DNA of 64,000 bases from Streptomyces sp. ALI-76-A (GTDB lineage Bacteria > Actinomycetota > Actinomycetes > Streptomycetales > Streptomycetaceae). How positions within the stretch are numbered: position 1 is the stretch's first letter; the number at the start of each line of letters is the position of its first letter. Shown piece after piece: positions 27,677-36,091 of this stretch. The position numbers and the translations under genes were made by a program. The notes beneath the pieces are model-generated. The model was not told where the DNA came from, did no database searches, and was given only the letters and a program-made list of their open reading frames with translations. The stretch covers positions 868,001 to 932,000 of the forward strand of contig NZ_JASVWB010000002.1 of the NCBI RefSeq assembly GCF_030287445.1, read 5' to 3'.

Positions 27677-28894
27677 CTACTCGCGGGACGCCAGCGTCCT
27701 GGCGTGCACGGTCCGCGCCACCTTCGGTCCCAGCCAGCGCTTGAACCGGCGCAGCGCCTCCAGTTGTCCGGCGGCCCGGTCCAGCCGGTAGTACAGCTGG
27801 GGTGGGACGTGCGGCAGCAGCGGCGAGTGGCGCTGGCCGAGCAGGGCGAACATGTGGTCCGGGGGCAGGCGCATGTAGCGCGGCAGGTTCTCGTACCACT
27901 GGGCGCTGTAGCGGGCCGCGCTCTGGAGGGCGAGCAGGGCCTGCTTGCGCTCCCGCTCGTAGTGGGTGAGCGCCTGCGGGAGCGGGGTGTGTTCGCGCAG
28001 GGCACCGGCCAGGGCGATGGCGTCCTCCAGGGCGAGGGTGGTGCCGGCGCCGACGGAGTAGTGCGTGGTGTGGGCGGCGTCGCCGAGCAGGACCAGGTTG
28101 CCGTGGTGCCAGGTGCGGTTGGTGAGGGTGCGGAAGGTGAGCCACTGGGCGCCGCCCTGGTCGGGGGAGCGGCCGATCAGGGCGTGTCCGTCCAGCACGT
28201 CGGCGAACAGCTTCTCCAGGAGCGCCAGTCCGTCGGCCTCGTTCGTCCGGTCGAAGCCGAGGCCGGTCCAGGTCTCCGGGGCGCACTCGACGACACAGGT
28301 GCTGCGTCCGGGGCCGTAGCCATAGCCGTAGCACCAGATCCAGCCGTGGTCGGTCTCGACGAACGCGAAGGTGAACGCGTCGAAGACCTTGTCGGTGCCG
28401 AGCCAGATGTAGCGGTTGCGGCCGGTCGTGATCCGCTCGCCGAAGTGTCCGGCGTGGCGGGTGCGCAGCGCGCTGCGCACGCCGTCGGCCGCCACGACGA
28501 GGTCGGCCGCGGGGAGGCCGCGGTCGGTGATCTCCCGCTCGTACTCCAGCCGTACGCCGAGCGAGCGGGCCCGCGCGGCGAGGATCTCCAGCAGGCGGTG
28601 CCGGCCGATGCCGAAGGCCTCGTCGCCCGGGTGCCGGGTGGCCGTGCCCCGCACGTGGGCGACGCCCTCGCTCCAGCGCACCGAGTGCTCCTCGACGGCA
28701 CGGGCCGACTCGGGGTCGTGCGCGTGCAGTCGGTCGAGCAGTCCGCGCCAGTAGGTCACGCCCCAGCCGTAGGTCGAGCCCTCCGGGTCGCGTTCGTGGA
28801 CGGTGATGTCATGGGACGGGTCCTGCCGCTTCAGCAGGATCGACAGATACAGCCCCGCGGGCCCGCCACCGACACAGGCGACCTTCACACGCAC
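27677..28894 (-). CDS. Class A FAD-dependent monooxygenase (salicylyl-CoA 5-hydroxylase-like)
   Basis: A 405-residue flavoprotein hydroxylase. [15 protein letters not shown] is the FAD fingerprint, [13 protein letters not shown] the DG motif, and [20 protein letters not shown] the GD motif. The region after it, [13 protein letters not shown], is also typical. The overall layout resembles the aryl-CoA hydroxylases such as salicylyl-CoA or anthraniloyl-CoA monooxygenase; no partner aryl-CoA ligase gene is nearby, so the substrate is open. It is divergent from melC1 with a 341-bp gap. Confidence 0.85.
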   Translation of the reverse strand: MRVKVACVGGGPAGLYLSILLKRQDPSHDITVHERDPEGSTYGWGVTYWRGLLDRLHAHDPESARAVEEHSVRWSEGVAHVRGTATRHPGDEAFGIGRHRLLEILAARARSLGVRLEYEREITDRGLPAADLVVAADGVRSALRTRHAGHFGERITTGRNRYIWLGTDKVFDAFTFAFVETDHGWIWCYGYGYGPGRSTCVVECAPETWTGLGFDRTNEADGLALLEKLFADVLDGHALIGRSPDQGGAQWLTFRTLTNRTWHHGNLVLLGDAAHTTHYSVGAGTTLALEDAIALAGALREHTPLPQALTHYERERKQALLALQSAARYSAQWYENLPRYMRLPPDHMFALLGQRHSPLLPHVPPQLYYRLDRAAGQLEALRRFKRWLGPKVARTVHARTLASRE

Positions 28895-29235
28895 CCCTGA
28901 TGATTACTAGAAGCGTCCGACTGGCAACGCACAGTAGCAGTCGGGGAAAGTCCCGCCGGGCTTCCCGTTCACGCCACTTTCCCCGGGTGGTGCAGGTCAC
29001 CGGCCACCCACCCACCCGACAAAGATCATCCGAAACACCGTCACCAGGAGGAGGAATTCTCCCGTCCGGGTCGCCGCACGCCTCCGCACAGCAAGATCAA
29101 CTTCGTTCAACCTTGTATGACATGACGGTAATTGTCCGGATCGCAGCCAACCGCTCACCGGCGATTTCTCCCGGTCTCGACCGGGCGGATAGGCATGCGG
29201 GGTCATCCACCCCGAACGGACCCAGGAGGTCCTTC
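28895..29235. promoter_or_regulatory. Divergent control region between flavin monooxygenase and melC1
   Basis: No gene is seen. The stretch 29085-29150 is clearly AT-richer than its surroundings (CAACTTCGTTCAACCTTG, then TATGACATGACGGTAATT) and most likely holds the melC promoter. A strong AGGAGGT ribosome-binding site lies at 29224-29230. A short AT-rich patch near 28900-28915 is the likely promoter of the monooxygenase. Confidence 0.5.
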
Positions 29236-29598
29236 ATGCCCGAACTCAGCCGACGCCGCGCGCTCACCGTCCCGGTCGCCCTCGCCACGGCGGCCGTCGT
29301 CCCGGCGGTCGCCGCCGCGGGCTCGTCCGCCGCCGACCACCACCACGGCTCCCCCGCGTCCTTCGACGAGGTCTACCAGGGCCGCCGCATACAGGGCCGG
29401 CCGGTCTCCGGGGGCCACCACGGCACCGGATACGCCGTGTTCGTCGACGGCGCGGAACTGCACGTGATGCGCAACGCCGACGGCAGCTGGATCAGCGTCG
29501 TCAGCCACTACGAACCGGTGCCCACCCCGCGCGCTGCCGCGCGGGCCGCGGTCGACGACCTCCGGGGCGCCGCGCTCGTCCCGTTCCCCGCCAACTGA
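29236..29598 (+). CDS. melC1: Tyrosinase cofactor / copper chaperone MelC1
   Basis: A 120-residue MelC1. It starts with a twin-arginine signal ([20 protein letters not shown]) followed by a histidine-rich stretch ([19 protein letters not shown]). The core [20 protein letters not shown] and the tail [19 protein letters not shown] are characteristic. MelC1 delivers copper to apo-tyrosinase and carries it out through the Tat pathway, since MelC2 has no signal of its own. AGGAGGT lies five bases before the ATG. It is the first gene of the mel operon, 32 bp before melC2. Confidence 0.96.
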   Translation: MPELSRRRALTVPVALATAAVVPAVAAAGSSAADHHHGSPASFDEVYQGRRIQGRPVSGGHHGTGYAVFVDGAELHVMRNADGSWISVVSHYEPVPTPRAAARAAVDDLRGAALVPFPAN

Positions 29599-29630
29599 CC
29601 AGCCCCGTACGTCCCTTGGGAGACCCGCAC

Positions 29631-30455
29631 ATGACCGTCCGCAAGAACCAGGCGAACCTGACCGCCGACGAGAAGCGCCGCTTCGTCACCGCGGTCCTGG
29701 AGCTCAAGCGCAGTGGCCGTTACGACCCGTTCGTCACCACCCACAACGCCTTCATCATCGGGGACACCGACACGGGTGAACGCACCGGCCACCGTTCGCC
29801 CTCCTTCCTGCCCTGGCACCGCAGATTCCTCCTGGAGTTCGAGAGGGCCCTGCAGTCGGTGGACGCGTCGGTCGCCCTGCCGTACTGGGACTGGAGCACC
29901 GACCGCTCGACGCGGTCCTCGCTGTGGGCGCCCGACTTCCTCGGCGGCACCGGACGCAGCCGGGACGGCCAGGTGACGGACGGACCGTTCGCCGCCGCCA
30001 CCGGGAACTGGCCCATCCGCGTACGCGTCGACGGACGGACGTATCTGCGGCGCGCCCTCGGAGCCGGCGTGCGGGAACTGCCGACCCGGGCCGAGGTCGA
30101 CGCGGTGCTCTCCATACCGGCGTACGACATGGCCCCGTGGAACAGCGCCTCGGACGGTTTCCGCAATCACCTGGAGGGCTGGCGGGGCGTGAACCTGCAC
30201 AACCGGGTCCATGTCTGGGTCGGCGGGCAGATGGCCACCGGGGTCTCCCCCAACGACCCGGTGTTCTGGCTGCACCACGCCTACTGCGACAAGCTGTGGA
30301 CCGAGTGGCAGCGGCGGCACCCCGGCTCCGGATACCTCCCGGCCGCCGGGACGCCGGACGTGGTCGACCTGGACGAGACGATGCGGCCCTGGCACGACAC
30401 CCGCCCCGCCGATCTGCTGGACCACACACCCCACTACACCTTCGACACCGAGTGA
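29631..30455 (+). CDS. melC2: Tyrosinase MelC2
   Basis: A 274-residue type-3 copper tyrosinase that oxidises tyrosine to DOPA and dopaquinone, leading to melanin. All six copper ligands sit at the positions known from Streptomyces tyrosinase: H38 (VTTHNAF), H54 (TGHRSPSF) and H63 (LPWHRRF) for CuA; H190, H194 (NLHNRVHVW) and H216 (FWLHHAY) for CuB. The length equals that of characterised MelC2 enzymes. It has no signal peptide and is exported with MelC1. It is probably co-transcribed with melC1. Confidence 0.97.
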   Translation: MTVRKNQANLTADEKRRFVTAVLELKRSGRYDPFVTTHNAFIIGDTDTGERTGHRSPSFLPWHRRFLLEFERALQSVDASVALPYWDWSTDRSTRSSLWAPDFLGGTGRSRDGQVTDGPFAAATGNWPIRVRVDGRTYLRRALGAGVRELPTRAEVDAVLSIPAYDMAPWNSASDGFRNHLEGWRGVNLHNRVHVWVGGQMATGVSPNDPVFWLHHAYCDKLWTEWQRRHPGSGYLPAAGTPDVVDLDETMRPWHDTRPADLLDHTPHYTFDTE

Positions 30456-30471
30456 CGATCGCCGGATCGCG

Positions 30472-30495
30472 GTTTACCCCGCAGGTCACGGGTAC
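30472..30495 (+). promoter_or_regulatory. Sigma-B-type promoter of the SRPBCC gene
   Basis: GTTT (30472-30475), a 14-base spacer and GGGTAC (30490-30495) match the Streptomyces sigma-B consensus as I recall it (GNNT, 14-16 bases, GGGTAC/T). The -10 element lies 40 bp before the GTG at 30536 and just after the melC2 stop. Confidence 0.65.
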
Positions 30496-30535
30496 CCGCG
30501 CCGGACAGACGACGAGACGAAGGAGGCGATGATCT

Positions 30536-30988
30536 GTGTCGCAGGTCGAGGAATCCATCGAGGTCGGCGTCCCCGTGCACACGGCGTACAACCAGTGGAC
30601 GCAGTTCGAGACCTTCCCCGAGTTCATGAGCGGGGTGGAGCGCATCGAGCAGCGCACGGACACGCTGACGCACTGGGTGACCAGCGTCAACGGAGTGCAC
30701 CGGGAGTTCGACGCGGAGATCACCGAACAGATCCCGGACGAGCGGGTCGCGTGGACGACGGTCGGCGGCGAGGCCAAGCAGGCCGGCGCGGTGACCTTCC
30801 ACCGGCTGGACGACCAGCACACCAAGGTGATGCTCCAGTTGGACTTCCATCCGGACAGCCTCACCGAGAAGGTCGGCGACAAGCTGGGGTTCGTGAAGCG
30901 GCAGACCAAGGGCGACCTGGAGCGCTTCAAGGAGTTCATCGAGGAGCGTGGCCGGGAGACCGGGGAGTGGCGCGGCGCGGTCCTGTGA
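30536..30988 (+). CDS. SRPBCC (START-like/cyclase-like) family protein
   Basis: A 150-residue SRPBCC-fold protein. It shows the family start VEESIEVGVPVHTAYNQWTQFETFPEFM, here spread over residues 4-31, the strand AWTTVGGEAKQAGAVTFHRL, and the long closing helix DLERFKEFIEERGRETGEW. The fold has a deep ligand pocket; this Streptomyces subgroup has no known ligand. The GTG at 30536 follows AAGGAGG by about 11 bases. The sigma-B-type promoter upstream suggests it is a general or osmotic stress gene independent of the mel operon. Confidence 0.85.
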   Translation: MSQVEESIEVGVPVHTAYNQWTQFETFPEFMSGVERIEQRTDTLTHWVTSVNGVHREFDAEITEQIPDERVAWTTVGGEAKQAGAVTFHRLDDQHTKVMLQLDFHPDSLTEKVGDKLGFVKRQTKGDLERFKEFIEERGRETGEWRGAVL

Positions 30989-30998
30989 CCGCGGCAGG

Positions 30999-31703
30999 CT
31001 ATCCGGCGGCGGCCGTACGGCACTCCGGATGGCCCCAGCCCTGATCGTTCTTGGCAATGGGTTCCCCGGCCGCGTACGGGCGTCCACAGACGCAGCGGCC
31101 GGGGAACTTCGCCTTGATGGTCCGCGCGGAGCCGCCGCTCCCGCCGGAGGCCTTGGCCCCGCCCGACCGCTTGCGCGGCGTGCGGGGCGCGGGCGTGTCC
31201 GGTGCGGGCGGCGGCTCCGGCGAGCCGAGGCCGCTGCCCGCGGGCTCCTGCACGATCGCGGCCTGGCTCGCGGCGCGGTCCGCGAAGTCGTTGAGCGGGT
31301 CGCCGTCCACCTGGTGGGCGGGCACGTAACGGAACTCCACCGAGCGGCCGGCGAGCAGTTCGTCGATGCGGACGACGAGGTCCTGGTTGGCGACCGGCTT
31401 GCCCCCGGAGGTCTTCCAGCCGTTGCGCTTCCAGCCGGGCAGCCAGGTGGTGACGGCCTTCATCGCGTACTGGGAGTCCATCCGGATCTCCAGCGGCACG
31501 TCCGGCGCGGTCGACGCCAGCAGCCGCTCCAGCGCGGTCAGTTCGGCCACGTTGTTGGTGGCCGTACCGAGCGGCCCCGCCTCCCACCGGGCCGGGCTCT
31601 CCGCCTCGTCGGCGACGACCCAGGCCCAGCCGGCCGGCCCGGGGTTTCCCTTCGAAGCGCCGTCGCACGCGGCCACCACACGTTCACGCATGCGCTCGAT
31701 CAT
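30999..31703 (-). CDS. Ribonuclease H with C-terminal zinc-binding-like tail
   Basis: A 234-residue type 1 RNase H. The N-terminal domain (1-150) has the carboxylates in VAACDGASKGNPGPAG (Asp), NNVAELTALERLL (Glu), RMDSQYAMKAV (Asp) and NDFADRAASQAA (Asp), so it should cut the RNA strand of RNA-DNA hybrids. A Pro/Ala/Gly-rich linker leads to a C-terminal module with GRCVCGRPYAAGEPIA and GWGHPEC (three Cys and one His, likely one zinc). The start could also be the ATG four codons later. The linker-plus-zinc tail is an actinobacterial form. Confidence 0.9.
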   Translation of the reverse strand: MIERMRERVVAACDGASKGNPGPAGWAWVVADEAESPARWEAGPLGTATNNVAELTALERLLASTAPDVPLEIRMDSQYAMKAVTTWLPGWKRNGWKTSGGKPVANQDLVVRIDELLAGRSVEFRYVPAHQVDGDPLNDFADRAASQAAIVQEPAGSGLGSPEPPPAPDTPAPRTPRKRSGGAKASGGSGGSARTIKAKFPGRCVCGRPYAAGEPIAKNDQGWGHPECRTAAAG

Positions 31704-31734
31704 GCCATGGCCGCGCGGGGTGTCCGGCCGGGGT

Positions 31735-32535
31735 TCAGGTGACGTCCGAGACCTGCGGCATCTCTCCCTCGGTCGTCGTGACGTCGATCACCGAGAAGCT
31801 CGCGCACTGCGGGTCGCTGAGGGCGGCGGAGCGGCCGAACGGGGTGTCCATCGGCCCGAACCGCAGGACGCCGCCGAGTTCGGTGGCGCGGGCGACGGCG
31901 TCGTCGCAGTCCGTGACGGTGAAGTAGACATTGACGTACGGCGGCACCTCGGGCGGGAACTCGTCCGTCATCTTCATGCGGCCGAGGACGGTGTCACCGT
32001 CGACCTCGTACAGCCGGAAGTCGACCGCGTCGTCCTGCATCTGCTTCGTGGTGTAGCCGAAGACCGCCGGGAAGAAGGTGTCCGACCTCTCGGGCTCGCG
32101 GGTGAAGACCTCGGCCCAGCAGAACGCGCCGGCCTGCTCGGGCGGCGCCTCGAACCCCTCGTGGACGCCCGCCTGCCACACGCCGAAGACGACCCCGCTC
32201 GGATCACGGGCCAGGCACATGGTGCCGAAGTCGCCGACCTGCATCGGTTCCATCACCACCTCGCCGCCGTTCTCACGAATCCTTCCGGCGGTGGCCGCGG
32301 CGTCCGCGGACGCCAGGTACAGGCACCACTGCGACGATCCCTCTTGCCCGGGCATCGGCGGTACGACGGCGGCGACCGCCTTCCCGTCGGCGTAGGCCTG
32401 CGTGTAGTTCCCGTACTCCGACGACGACTCGCCGAAGGTCCAGCCCAGGACGCCGCCGTAGAAGGTCTTGGCTCCCTCGACGTCGCTGAACATCGCGTCG
32501 GCCCAACAGGGTGTTCCCTCAGGTCGTACGGCCAT
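31735..32535 (-). CDS. Two-domain VOC-family protein
   Basis: A 266-residue protein with two glyoxalase-like domains, about 5-122 (PCWADAMFSDVEGAKTFYGG, LARDPSGVVFGVWQ) and 133-250 (FCWAEVFTREPERSDTFF, LSDPQCASFSVID). This tandem form is common in actinobacteria and includes putative hydroxylases and antibiotic-binding proteins. No substrate is suggested by the neighbours. The ATG at 32535 fits the family N-terminus (MAVRPEGTPCWADA). Confidence 0.88.
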   Translation of the reverse strand: MAVRPEGTPCWADAMFSDVEGAKTFYGGVLGWTFGESSSEYGNYTQAYADGKAVAAVVPPMPGQEGSSQWCLYLASADAAATAGRIRENGGEVVMEPMQVGDFGTMCLARDPSGVVFGVWQAGVHEGFEAPPEQAGAFCWAEVFTREPERSDTFFPAVFGYTTKQMQDDAVDFRLYEVDGDTVLGRMKMTDEFPPEVPPYVNVYFTVTDCDDAVARATELGGVLRFGPMDTPFGRSAALSDPQCASFSVIDVTTTEGEMPQVSDVT

Positions 32536-32750
32536 GGCTGCGGCCCTCTCCCGGTCGGTGAATAGTCCGGTTCCTCACGCTATCCACCCGCTCGTCCGCC
32601 CGCTCGCCGAACGGGGACCCCTCCTCCGCCCTCGGCCCGACGGGGCCCGTGCGGCCGGAAGAGCGTCGACACGGCAGCCGTGGGTCTTCCGCCTCGCGCC
32701 CGGCTGTGCTTGCCTGGGGCCGTTTCGGTCGCCGGGGCGGGAGTGGTCGC

Positions 32751-33692
32751 ATGCGCAGGGCGCGGATCGTGGGAATGCTGCTCGCCGGGCTGCTGCTGGG
32801 CGCGTGCACGGACCCGGCGTCGGACCCGGAGGCCCCGCCCCCCTCCCCGGACGTGGCGGGTGCGTCGGACACGACCGAGAACGGGAGGCCGGCCGCCACC
32901 CGGCGGGCCTCCCCGCCGGCCACCGCGCGCCCCGGCGGGCCGCCACCCAGCGTGCTGTACCTGGGCGACTCGCTGGCGACGGAGAGCCAGCAGGTGCTCG
33001 GGCAGGAGTTACGGCGGGACCTCGGCGCCCGGTACACCAGCGCTCCCTACTCCGGGACCACGGTGTGCGACTACCTGGAGGGCACCGGGGCGCGCTCCCT
33101 GGTGCCGGACCGGGACAAGGCGGCCGCCCTGGTCCGCTCGCTGCGTCCGGACATCGTGGTCCTGCAGTTCTGGGGCAACGCGTGGGACTACACCTGGTGC
33201 ATGGACGGCATCACGTACACGGACTCCCGCAGCGAGTACGTCACGCGGTACGCCGCCGACGTGAAGCGGCTCACCGAGCAGATCGCCGCGGCGGGCGGAG
33301 CGAAGCGTCCGCGGATCGTGTGGGTGTCACAGGGCCCGGATCCGATCACCCCCGACCGGGTCCGGCGGGTGAACGAGCTCTACCAGCGGCAGGCGTCGGC
33401 CTCCGGTGACCTGGTCGCCGACGCGGGGAAGACCGTGAGCCCCGCCGGAGCCCGCCAGACCTGGGTCCAGTACCTGCCGTGCACCGCCCACGAGCGCGAC
33501 CACCCCGAGTACTGCACCCAGCCGGACCGCGGCCGCACCGCCCTGCACCTCGACAAGGACCCCCTGCACTTCTGTCTGGCACCGACCACGCCCACGCCCC
33601 GGCCCTGCCCGGTCCGCTCCCCCGGCATCCTGCGCATCGCCCGCGAGATCACCCGGGTCGTCGAGGAGCGGGCCGTCGGCGACGGGCCATGA
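32751..33692 (+). CDS. SGNH-hydrolase-like lipoprotein with a TTA codon
   Basis: A 313-residue lipoprotein. Signal peptide and lipobox are clear (RIVGMLLAGLLLGAC, Cys 19 in LLGAC). A Pro/Ala/Thr-rich spacer leads to an SGNH-type domain with SVLYLGDSLATES (nucleophile), VVLQFWGNAWDYTW (Asn block) and HLDKDPLHFC (Asp/His block). It is probably an esterase or acyl-modifying enzyme at the cell surface. ATG 32751 follows GGGAG. A TTA codon at 33009-33011 makes translation dependent on the bldA tRNA. Its stop overlaps the next frame as ATGA. Confidence 0.85.
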   Translation: MRRARIVGMLLAGLLLGACTDPASDPEAPPPSPDVAGASDTTENGRPAATRRASPPATARPGGPPPSVLYLGDSLATESQQVLGQELRRDLGARYTSAPYSGTTVCDYLEGTGARSLVPDRDKAAALVRSLRPDIVVLQFWGNAWDYTWCMDGITYTDSRSEYVTRYAADVKRLTEQIAAAGGAKRPRIVWVSQGPDPITPDRVRRVNELYQRQASASGDLVADAGKTVSPAGARQTWVQYLPCTAHERDHPEYCTQPDRGRTALHLDKDPLHFCLAPTTPTPRPCPVRSPGILRIAREITRVVEERAVGDGP

Positions 33693-34093
33693 CCGACGGC
33701 GTGCCGCTCGCCCGGGGCGGTCCCGGCGCGGGGTTCCCGTGGCCGTGGTCGGTGTACCGGTGGCTGGACGGTCGTCATCCGGTCGTCGACGCCCTGGAGG
33801 AACCGGGGCTGCTCGCCGAGCACATCGCGGCGTTCGTCGGCACCCTGCGCCGGGATCCGCTGGGCGCGCTGTCGATCGCGCTCGTCGCGCTGCCGTACTG
33901 GCACACCGATCCGCCGGTCGCCGAGGCGCCCCGGCACGTGATCGCGGAGATCCTGGCCGAGGCGGGACAGCCCGGGGACCGGCCGGGGTCCGGTGCCGGA
34001 TCGTGGCCGTCCCCGTGCCGCGGCGTCACCCACCCGCGGCCGCCTCCTCCACGGCGGCGATGTCGATCTTTCCCATGGTCAGCATGGCCTTGA
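33689..34093 (+). pseudogene. Aminoglycoside phosphotransferase-family remnant
   Basis: A 134-codon frame that begins inside an APH-type protein. PGAGFPWPWSVYRWLDG is the well-known mid-domain motif of the APH/phosphotransferase family. It should be followed, about 100 residues later, by LSxALVALPYWHTDPP and RHVIAEILAE; here that segment comes after only about 30 residues. The N-lobe and the catalytic HxD region are both missing, so this is a remnant of two joined pieces. The tail past about residue 93 runs into the convergent VOC gene and looks non-native. ATG overlaps the upstream stop. Confidence 0.7.
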
Positions 34094-34508
34094 CCGCGCG
34101 GCCGGCCTTCTCCTCGTCCGGGTCGGAGATCAGCTCGATCAGACGGTCGGGGACGACCTGCCAGGAGACGCCGTACTTGTCCTTCAGCCAGCCGCACGGG
34201 CCGGGCTCGCCGCCGCCCTCGGTGAGCCTGGTCCAGTAGTGGTCGACCTCGTCCTGGTCCGCGCAGGAGATCTGGAAGGAGACCGCCTCGGTGAACCTGA
34301 ACTGCGGGCCGCCGTTCAGCGCGACGAACTTCTGGCCGTTGGCCGTGAAGTCCACGGTCAGTACGGAGCCGGCGGGGCCGGGGCCGGCCTCGGTGTGCCG
34401 GACGACCTTGCCGATGCCGGAGTTCTCGAAGACCGACACGTAGTAGTGGGCGGCCTCCTCGGCCTGGCCGTCGAACCAGAGGCACGTGGTGAATCCGTCG
34501 GTGGTCAT
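34026..34508 (-). CDS. VOC/PhnB-family protein
   Basis: A 160-residue PhnB/3-demethylubiquinone-methyltransferase-like VOC protein. The order TTCLWFDGQAEEAAHYYVSV, FVALNGGPQFRFTEAVSF, DHYWTRLTEGG and KYGVSWQVVPDRL is typical. These are single-domain proteins of mostly unknown activity; the original PhnB role is itself unclear. The ATG at 34508 has AGGAGGACTC upstream. It converges on and overlaps the APH remnant. Confidence 0.88.
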   Translation of the reverse strand: MTTDGFTTCLWFDGQAEEAAHYYVSVFENSGIGKVVRHTEAGPGPAGSVLTVDFTANGQKFVALNGGPQFRFTEAVSFQISCADQDEVDHYWTRLTEGGGEPGPCGWLKDKYGVSWQVVPDRLIELISDPDEEKAGRAVKAMLTMGKIDIAAVEEAAAGG

Positions 34509-34652
34509 GAGTCCTCCTGCGGGCGGGCATCGAACGCTGTCATCCGTGTCGACCGCTCGGCACCGCCGAACTCATCGGTCGGCCGTCCGCCGGTCCCCGT
34601 GGCCGAGCCGGGCGGGCGCGCGTCGCGGGCGGCCGGGCTCGCCGGGCGTCGC

Positions 34653-34682
34653 TCTGCCCTCGGCGAATCTGCGGCGGGCAGA
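34653..34682 (+). promoter_or_regulatory. PopR-like operator upstream of clpP3
   Basis: TCTGCG-GCG-GGCAGA (34668-34682) has perfect TCTGC/GCAGA arms, and a TCTGCC half-site lies 15 bp upstream (34653-34658). As I recall, PopR of Streptomyces lividans recognises TCTGCC-N3-GGCAGA in the clpP3 clpP4 promoter; this site differs by one base. It lies about 105 bp before the clpP3 ATG. Confidence 0.65.
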
Positions 34683-34785
34683 GAAATCCCCGGCGGGCCC
34701 CGGCCCCGGCCCACAGTGGAGATCACCGCGACGCGCACCGCGTCCCGGTCGGACTCGTCCGCTCGACGAAGACCAAGGAGTGCCG

Positions 34786-35439
34786 ATGTCTCCATTCACC
34801 GCCGGTCCGGGACCGGCCCTGCTGCCTCGCGCCGAGGAGGGCGACACCCCCGCGACGCGGTTCGACGACCATCTGGCCGCCCAGTTGCTCGGGCAGCGGA
34901 TCGTCCTGCTGGGCACACAGGTCGACGAGGTCTCCGCCAACCGGGTCTGCGCCCAGTTGCTGATCCTGTCCGCGGAGGACGCGCGCACCGACATCAGCCT
35001 GTACATCAACAGCCCGGGCGGTTCGGTGCACGCGGGCCTCGCGATCTACGACACGATGCGGCTGATCCCGAACGACGTGTCCACGCTCGCCATGGGGTTC
35101 GCCGCGAGCATGGGCCAGTTCCTGCTCAGCGTCGGCACGCCCGGCAAGCGCTACGCGCTGCCCAACGCCCGGATCATGATGCACCAGCCGTCGGCGGGCA
35201 TCGGCGGCACCACCGCGGACATCGAGATCCAGGCGGAGAACCTGGAGCAGCTGAAGCGGAGCATCGAGCGGATCACCGCGGAGCACACCGGCCAGAGCCC
35301 GGAGACCATCTCCCGGGACGGTGACCGCGACCGCTGGTTCACCGCCGAGGAGGCCAGGGAGTACGGCATGGTGGACCGGGTCGTCGAGGCGCTGACCGAC
35401 GTCCGCCCGGCCGCCTCGAAGCGACGGATGGGGCTCTGA
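34786..35439 (+). CDS. clpP3: ClpP-family protease subunit, ClpP3-like
   Basis: A 217-residue Clp protease subunit. The catalytic Ser108 ([12 protein letters not shown]) and His133 (ARIMMHQPS) are present, as are the YINSPGGSV oxyanion segment and the [19 protein letters not shown] region with the triad Asp. It assembles with a Clp/Hsp100 ATPase to degrade proteins in the cytoplasm. It is followed one base later by a second clpP gene and by a PopR-like regulator, the layout of the conditional clpP3-clpP4 operon of Streptomyces. ATG 34786 follows AAGGAG. Confidence 0.93.
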   Translation: MSPFTAGPGPALLPRAEEGDTPATRFDDHLAAQLLGQRIVLLGTQVDEVSANRVCAQLLILSAEDARTDISLYINSPGGSVHAGLAIYDTMRLIPNDVSTLAMGFAASMGQFLLSVGTPGKRYALPNARIMMHQPSAGIGGTTADIEIQAENLEQLKRSIERITAEHTGQSPETISRDGDRDRWFTAEEAREYGMVDRVVEALTDVRPAASKRRMGL

Positions 35440-35440
35440 C

Positions 35441-36043
35441 ATGGGGACGTACACGATTCCGAACGTGGTCGAGCGGACCGCGCAGGGCGAACGGTCCTAC
35501 GACGTGTTCAGCCGGCTGCTGTCCGAGCGGATCATCTTCCTCGGCACCGAGATCGACGACGGCGTGGCGAACGTCGTCATCGCGCAACTCCTGCACCTGG
35601 AGTCGGCGGCCCCCGAGAACGAGATCGCGATCTACATCAACTCGCCCGGGGGTTCCTTCACTTCGCTGATGGCGATCTACGACACGATGACGTTCGTGCA
35701 GGCGCCCATCTCCACCGTCTGCGTGGGCCAGGCGGCCTCCACGGCGGCCGTGCTGCTGGCCGGCGGCGACCCCGGGCACCGCGTCGTGCTGGAGCACGCG
35801 CGCGTGCTGCTCGGGCAGCCGGCCAGCGGCGGACAGCGGGGCACGGTCTCCGATCTCGCGCTCCAGGCCAAGGAGATGGTGCGCATCCGCGCCCAGGTGG
35901 AGGAGGTGCTGGCGCGGCACACGCATCACGACGTGGCGACCCTGCGCGCGGACATGGACCGCGACAAGGTGTTCACCGCCGAGGAGGCGGTGGCGTACGG
36001 GCTGGCGGACGAGGTGCTGAGCCGGCGCCTCGTGACGGTCTGA
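35441..36043 (+). CDS. clpP4: ClpP-family subunit, ClpP4-like, catalytic His replaced by Gly
   Basis: A 200-residue Clp protease subunit, second in the operon. It keeps [10 protein letters not shown], the Ser100 region [14 protein letters not shown] and the Asp region [19 protein letters not shown]. At the place of the catalytic histidine (consensus ARIMIHQP) it reads ARVLLGQP, Gly125 from codon GGG. The triad is therefore broken, and this subunit is probably structural or regulatory in a mixed ring with ClpP3. The ATG comes one base after the clpP3 stop, so the two are translationally coupled and made in similar amounts. Confidence 0.92.
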   Translation: MGTYTIPNVVERTAQGERSYDVFSRLLSERIIFLGTEIDDGVANVVIAQLLHLESAAPENEIAIYINSPGGSFTSLMAIYDTMTFVQAPISTVCVGQAASTAAVLLAGGDPGHRVVLEHARVLLGQPASGGQRGTVSDLALQAKEMVRIRAQVEEVLARHTHHDVATLRADMDRDKVFTAEEAVAYGLADEVLSRRLVTV

Positions 36044-36091
36044 GGCGCCGGCCGGCCGGTTCCCCCGCGGTCCCTCGTGCGGCCGCTCCGG

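Noticed and set aside
28900..29235. N-terminal extension of MelC1
   Set aside because: The open frame upstream covers an AT-rich promoter-like region; the ATG at 29236 has AGGAGGT and a correct Tat signal.
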